Source of the DNA: Spodoptera frugiperda
Lineage: Eukaryota > Arthropoda > Insecta > Lepidoptera > Noctuidae
Assembly: GCF_023101765.2 (NCBI RefSeq)
Contig: NC_064218.1
Coordinates: 3,348,001 to 3,412,000, forward strand
DNA length: 64,000 nucleotides
Reading direction: 5' to 3'
Shown here: in pieces, positions 63,106 to 64,000 of the stretch
How the letters are laid out: each line of letters starts with the position of its first letter
Position numbering within the stretch: the first letter of the stretch is position 1
Notes under the pieces: generated by a model
What the model was told of the DNA's origin: nothing
Databases searched by the model: none
Seen by the model: only the letters and a program-made list of their open reading frames with translations
Made by a program: the position numbers and the translations under genes

Positions 63106-64000
63106 TATCAAATCGAAATTAATATGTTTTTTTATTTCTATTTATATTAGTTCTCCACGGACTCTTGGACCGTGTTTAATCAAAATTTATTCAACTAAAA
63201 TGTAAAAGACCAATGACTTTTTGTGATTGCGTCGACAGTAAGTGCTCGTGTAATACGATACATTTACCTTTAAGAATATGGCCCTAAATTTCTAAACGTT
63301 AAACTAATGTCACACGAAAATAACCCTTATTGCAAGTACGCCAGATGCCTATCAATCCCGCACAGTTGTAGGCCACAATTTCAACCTGTCTGTCCAGGCA
63401 ACCGTGAATCCAATTGCCAAATTCGGCTATATGCAAATCCTGAGCAGCACACGTGAATGATGAATGATAGGAACCAACCCTCGCCATACCACATTGTTCA
63501 TGCAAGACATTCTGTTCTATTGTTTAATATTAAATTAACTTTGAAGTAGAGTATCATTTTTAAATGATAACAATTGTACTGTAACTGTTCGAGAAGTTTT
63601 CTTAACGTTACACATGATACTCATATTTATGAGCCCTTATCTTGACTTAAAACTAGTCGAGCGCCCGAAAGGGATGGATTTCTAATAAGACTTTAGACGA
63701 GTGTCTATTAATATAAAATGCAACGTTAACAAAAAAGCGAGCAACATACATATTTATCCAAGAAATATCTCAATTTCACTATTTCAAAAAGACTTTCTGC
63801 ATTTACAGCATACCTCCAACACTAACTCACTAATACATTTTGCAATTACATTCTAATGACGTCATAGAATCGTTTGAAAGCATTTCAGTCGCACGGCCAT
63901 CTCAAAGGCGGTGGCCTGAGAATTAATTAAGGAACGGTAAACGGGCCCCACATTACACTGAGACCCGCAACTCACCGAAACTTCATTTGGATCTGGTAGA

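Larger units (their letters stand above)
57883..64000 (-). other. NaCP60E: NaCP60E intron region upstream of the domain I S6 exon
   Basis: I could not find the domain I pore exon here, which should end close to a WEN-Y type motif, so this is probably one long intron continuing beyond the window. It contains MITE C and D copies, a family B fragment, SINE F and LINE H ends. Confidence 0.5.

Noticed and set aside
63976..64000. Possible NaCP60E exon at the right edge (GTGAGT donor at 63975, phase 0, reading LPDPNEVS)
   Set aside because: Only 25 bases are visible, the sequence does not look like the domain I pore expected immediately before S6, and a chance donor is common.

Overview
This is an insect nuclear genome window, almost certainly from a moth (Lepidoptera, perhaps a noctuid). 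The evidence is intron-rich genes on an AT-rich background, CTAG-ended Helitrons, tRNA-derived SINEs and many short inverted-repeat transposons. There are no prokaryotic features. Four protein-coding genes can be reconstructed by joining exons at splice sites with consistent phase.

Layout. (1) Positions 1-12261, minus strand: 13 exons of an IBTK-like gene (ankyrin repeats, RCC1-like repeats, two BTB domains), running off the left edge. An intronless tetraspanin gene (6359-7396, minus strand) sits in one of its introns. (2) 14435-15650, plus strand: a complete three-exon NDUFS4 gene (complex I accessory subunit, 188 aa), divergent from IBTK across a spacer of about 2.2 kb. (3) 15651-20138: intergenic DNA with a 1.8-kb foldback transposon. 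(4) 20139 to the right edge, minus strand: the voltage-gated cation channel NaCP60E (DSC1/NaV2 type, not para). Visible selectivity residues are E, E, A in domains II, III, IV and the inactivation particle is MFL. Exons from domain I S6 to the stop codon are present; the earlier part lies beyond the right edge or was not recognised.

The main structural oddity is that the 3' part of NaCP60E (domain II to stop) appears twice head-to-tail, at 20139-32483 and 32555-45006, separated by 71 Ns. The left copy ends and the right copy starts exactly at the gap. The two copies differ by SNPs, small indels and one 118-bp MITE. This is best explained as two allelic contigs that overlap but were scaffolded in tandem. 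The right copy is open throughout. The left copy carries two coding frameshifts, both shortening short homopolymers.

The remaining DNA is introns and spacers full of mobile-element debris: a Tc1-derived foldback of 2.2 kb, a palindromic MITE family with at least six members (one split by a retroposon with a 7-bp target duplication), Helitrons, several SINE families and LINE 3' ends. The genes do not form a pathway: IBTK is a BTB adaptor, NDUFS4 is respiratory, the tetraspanin is a membrane organiser, and NaCP60E is a neuronal cation channel.
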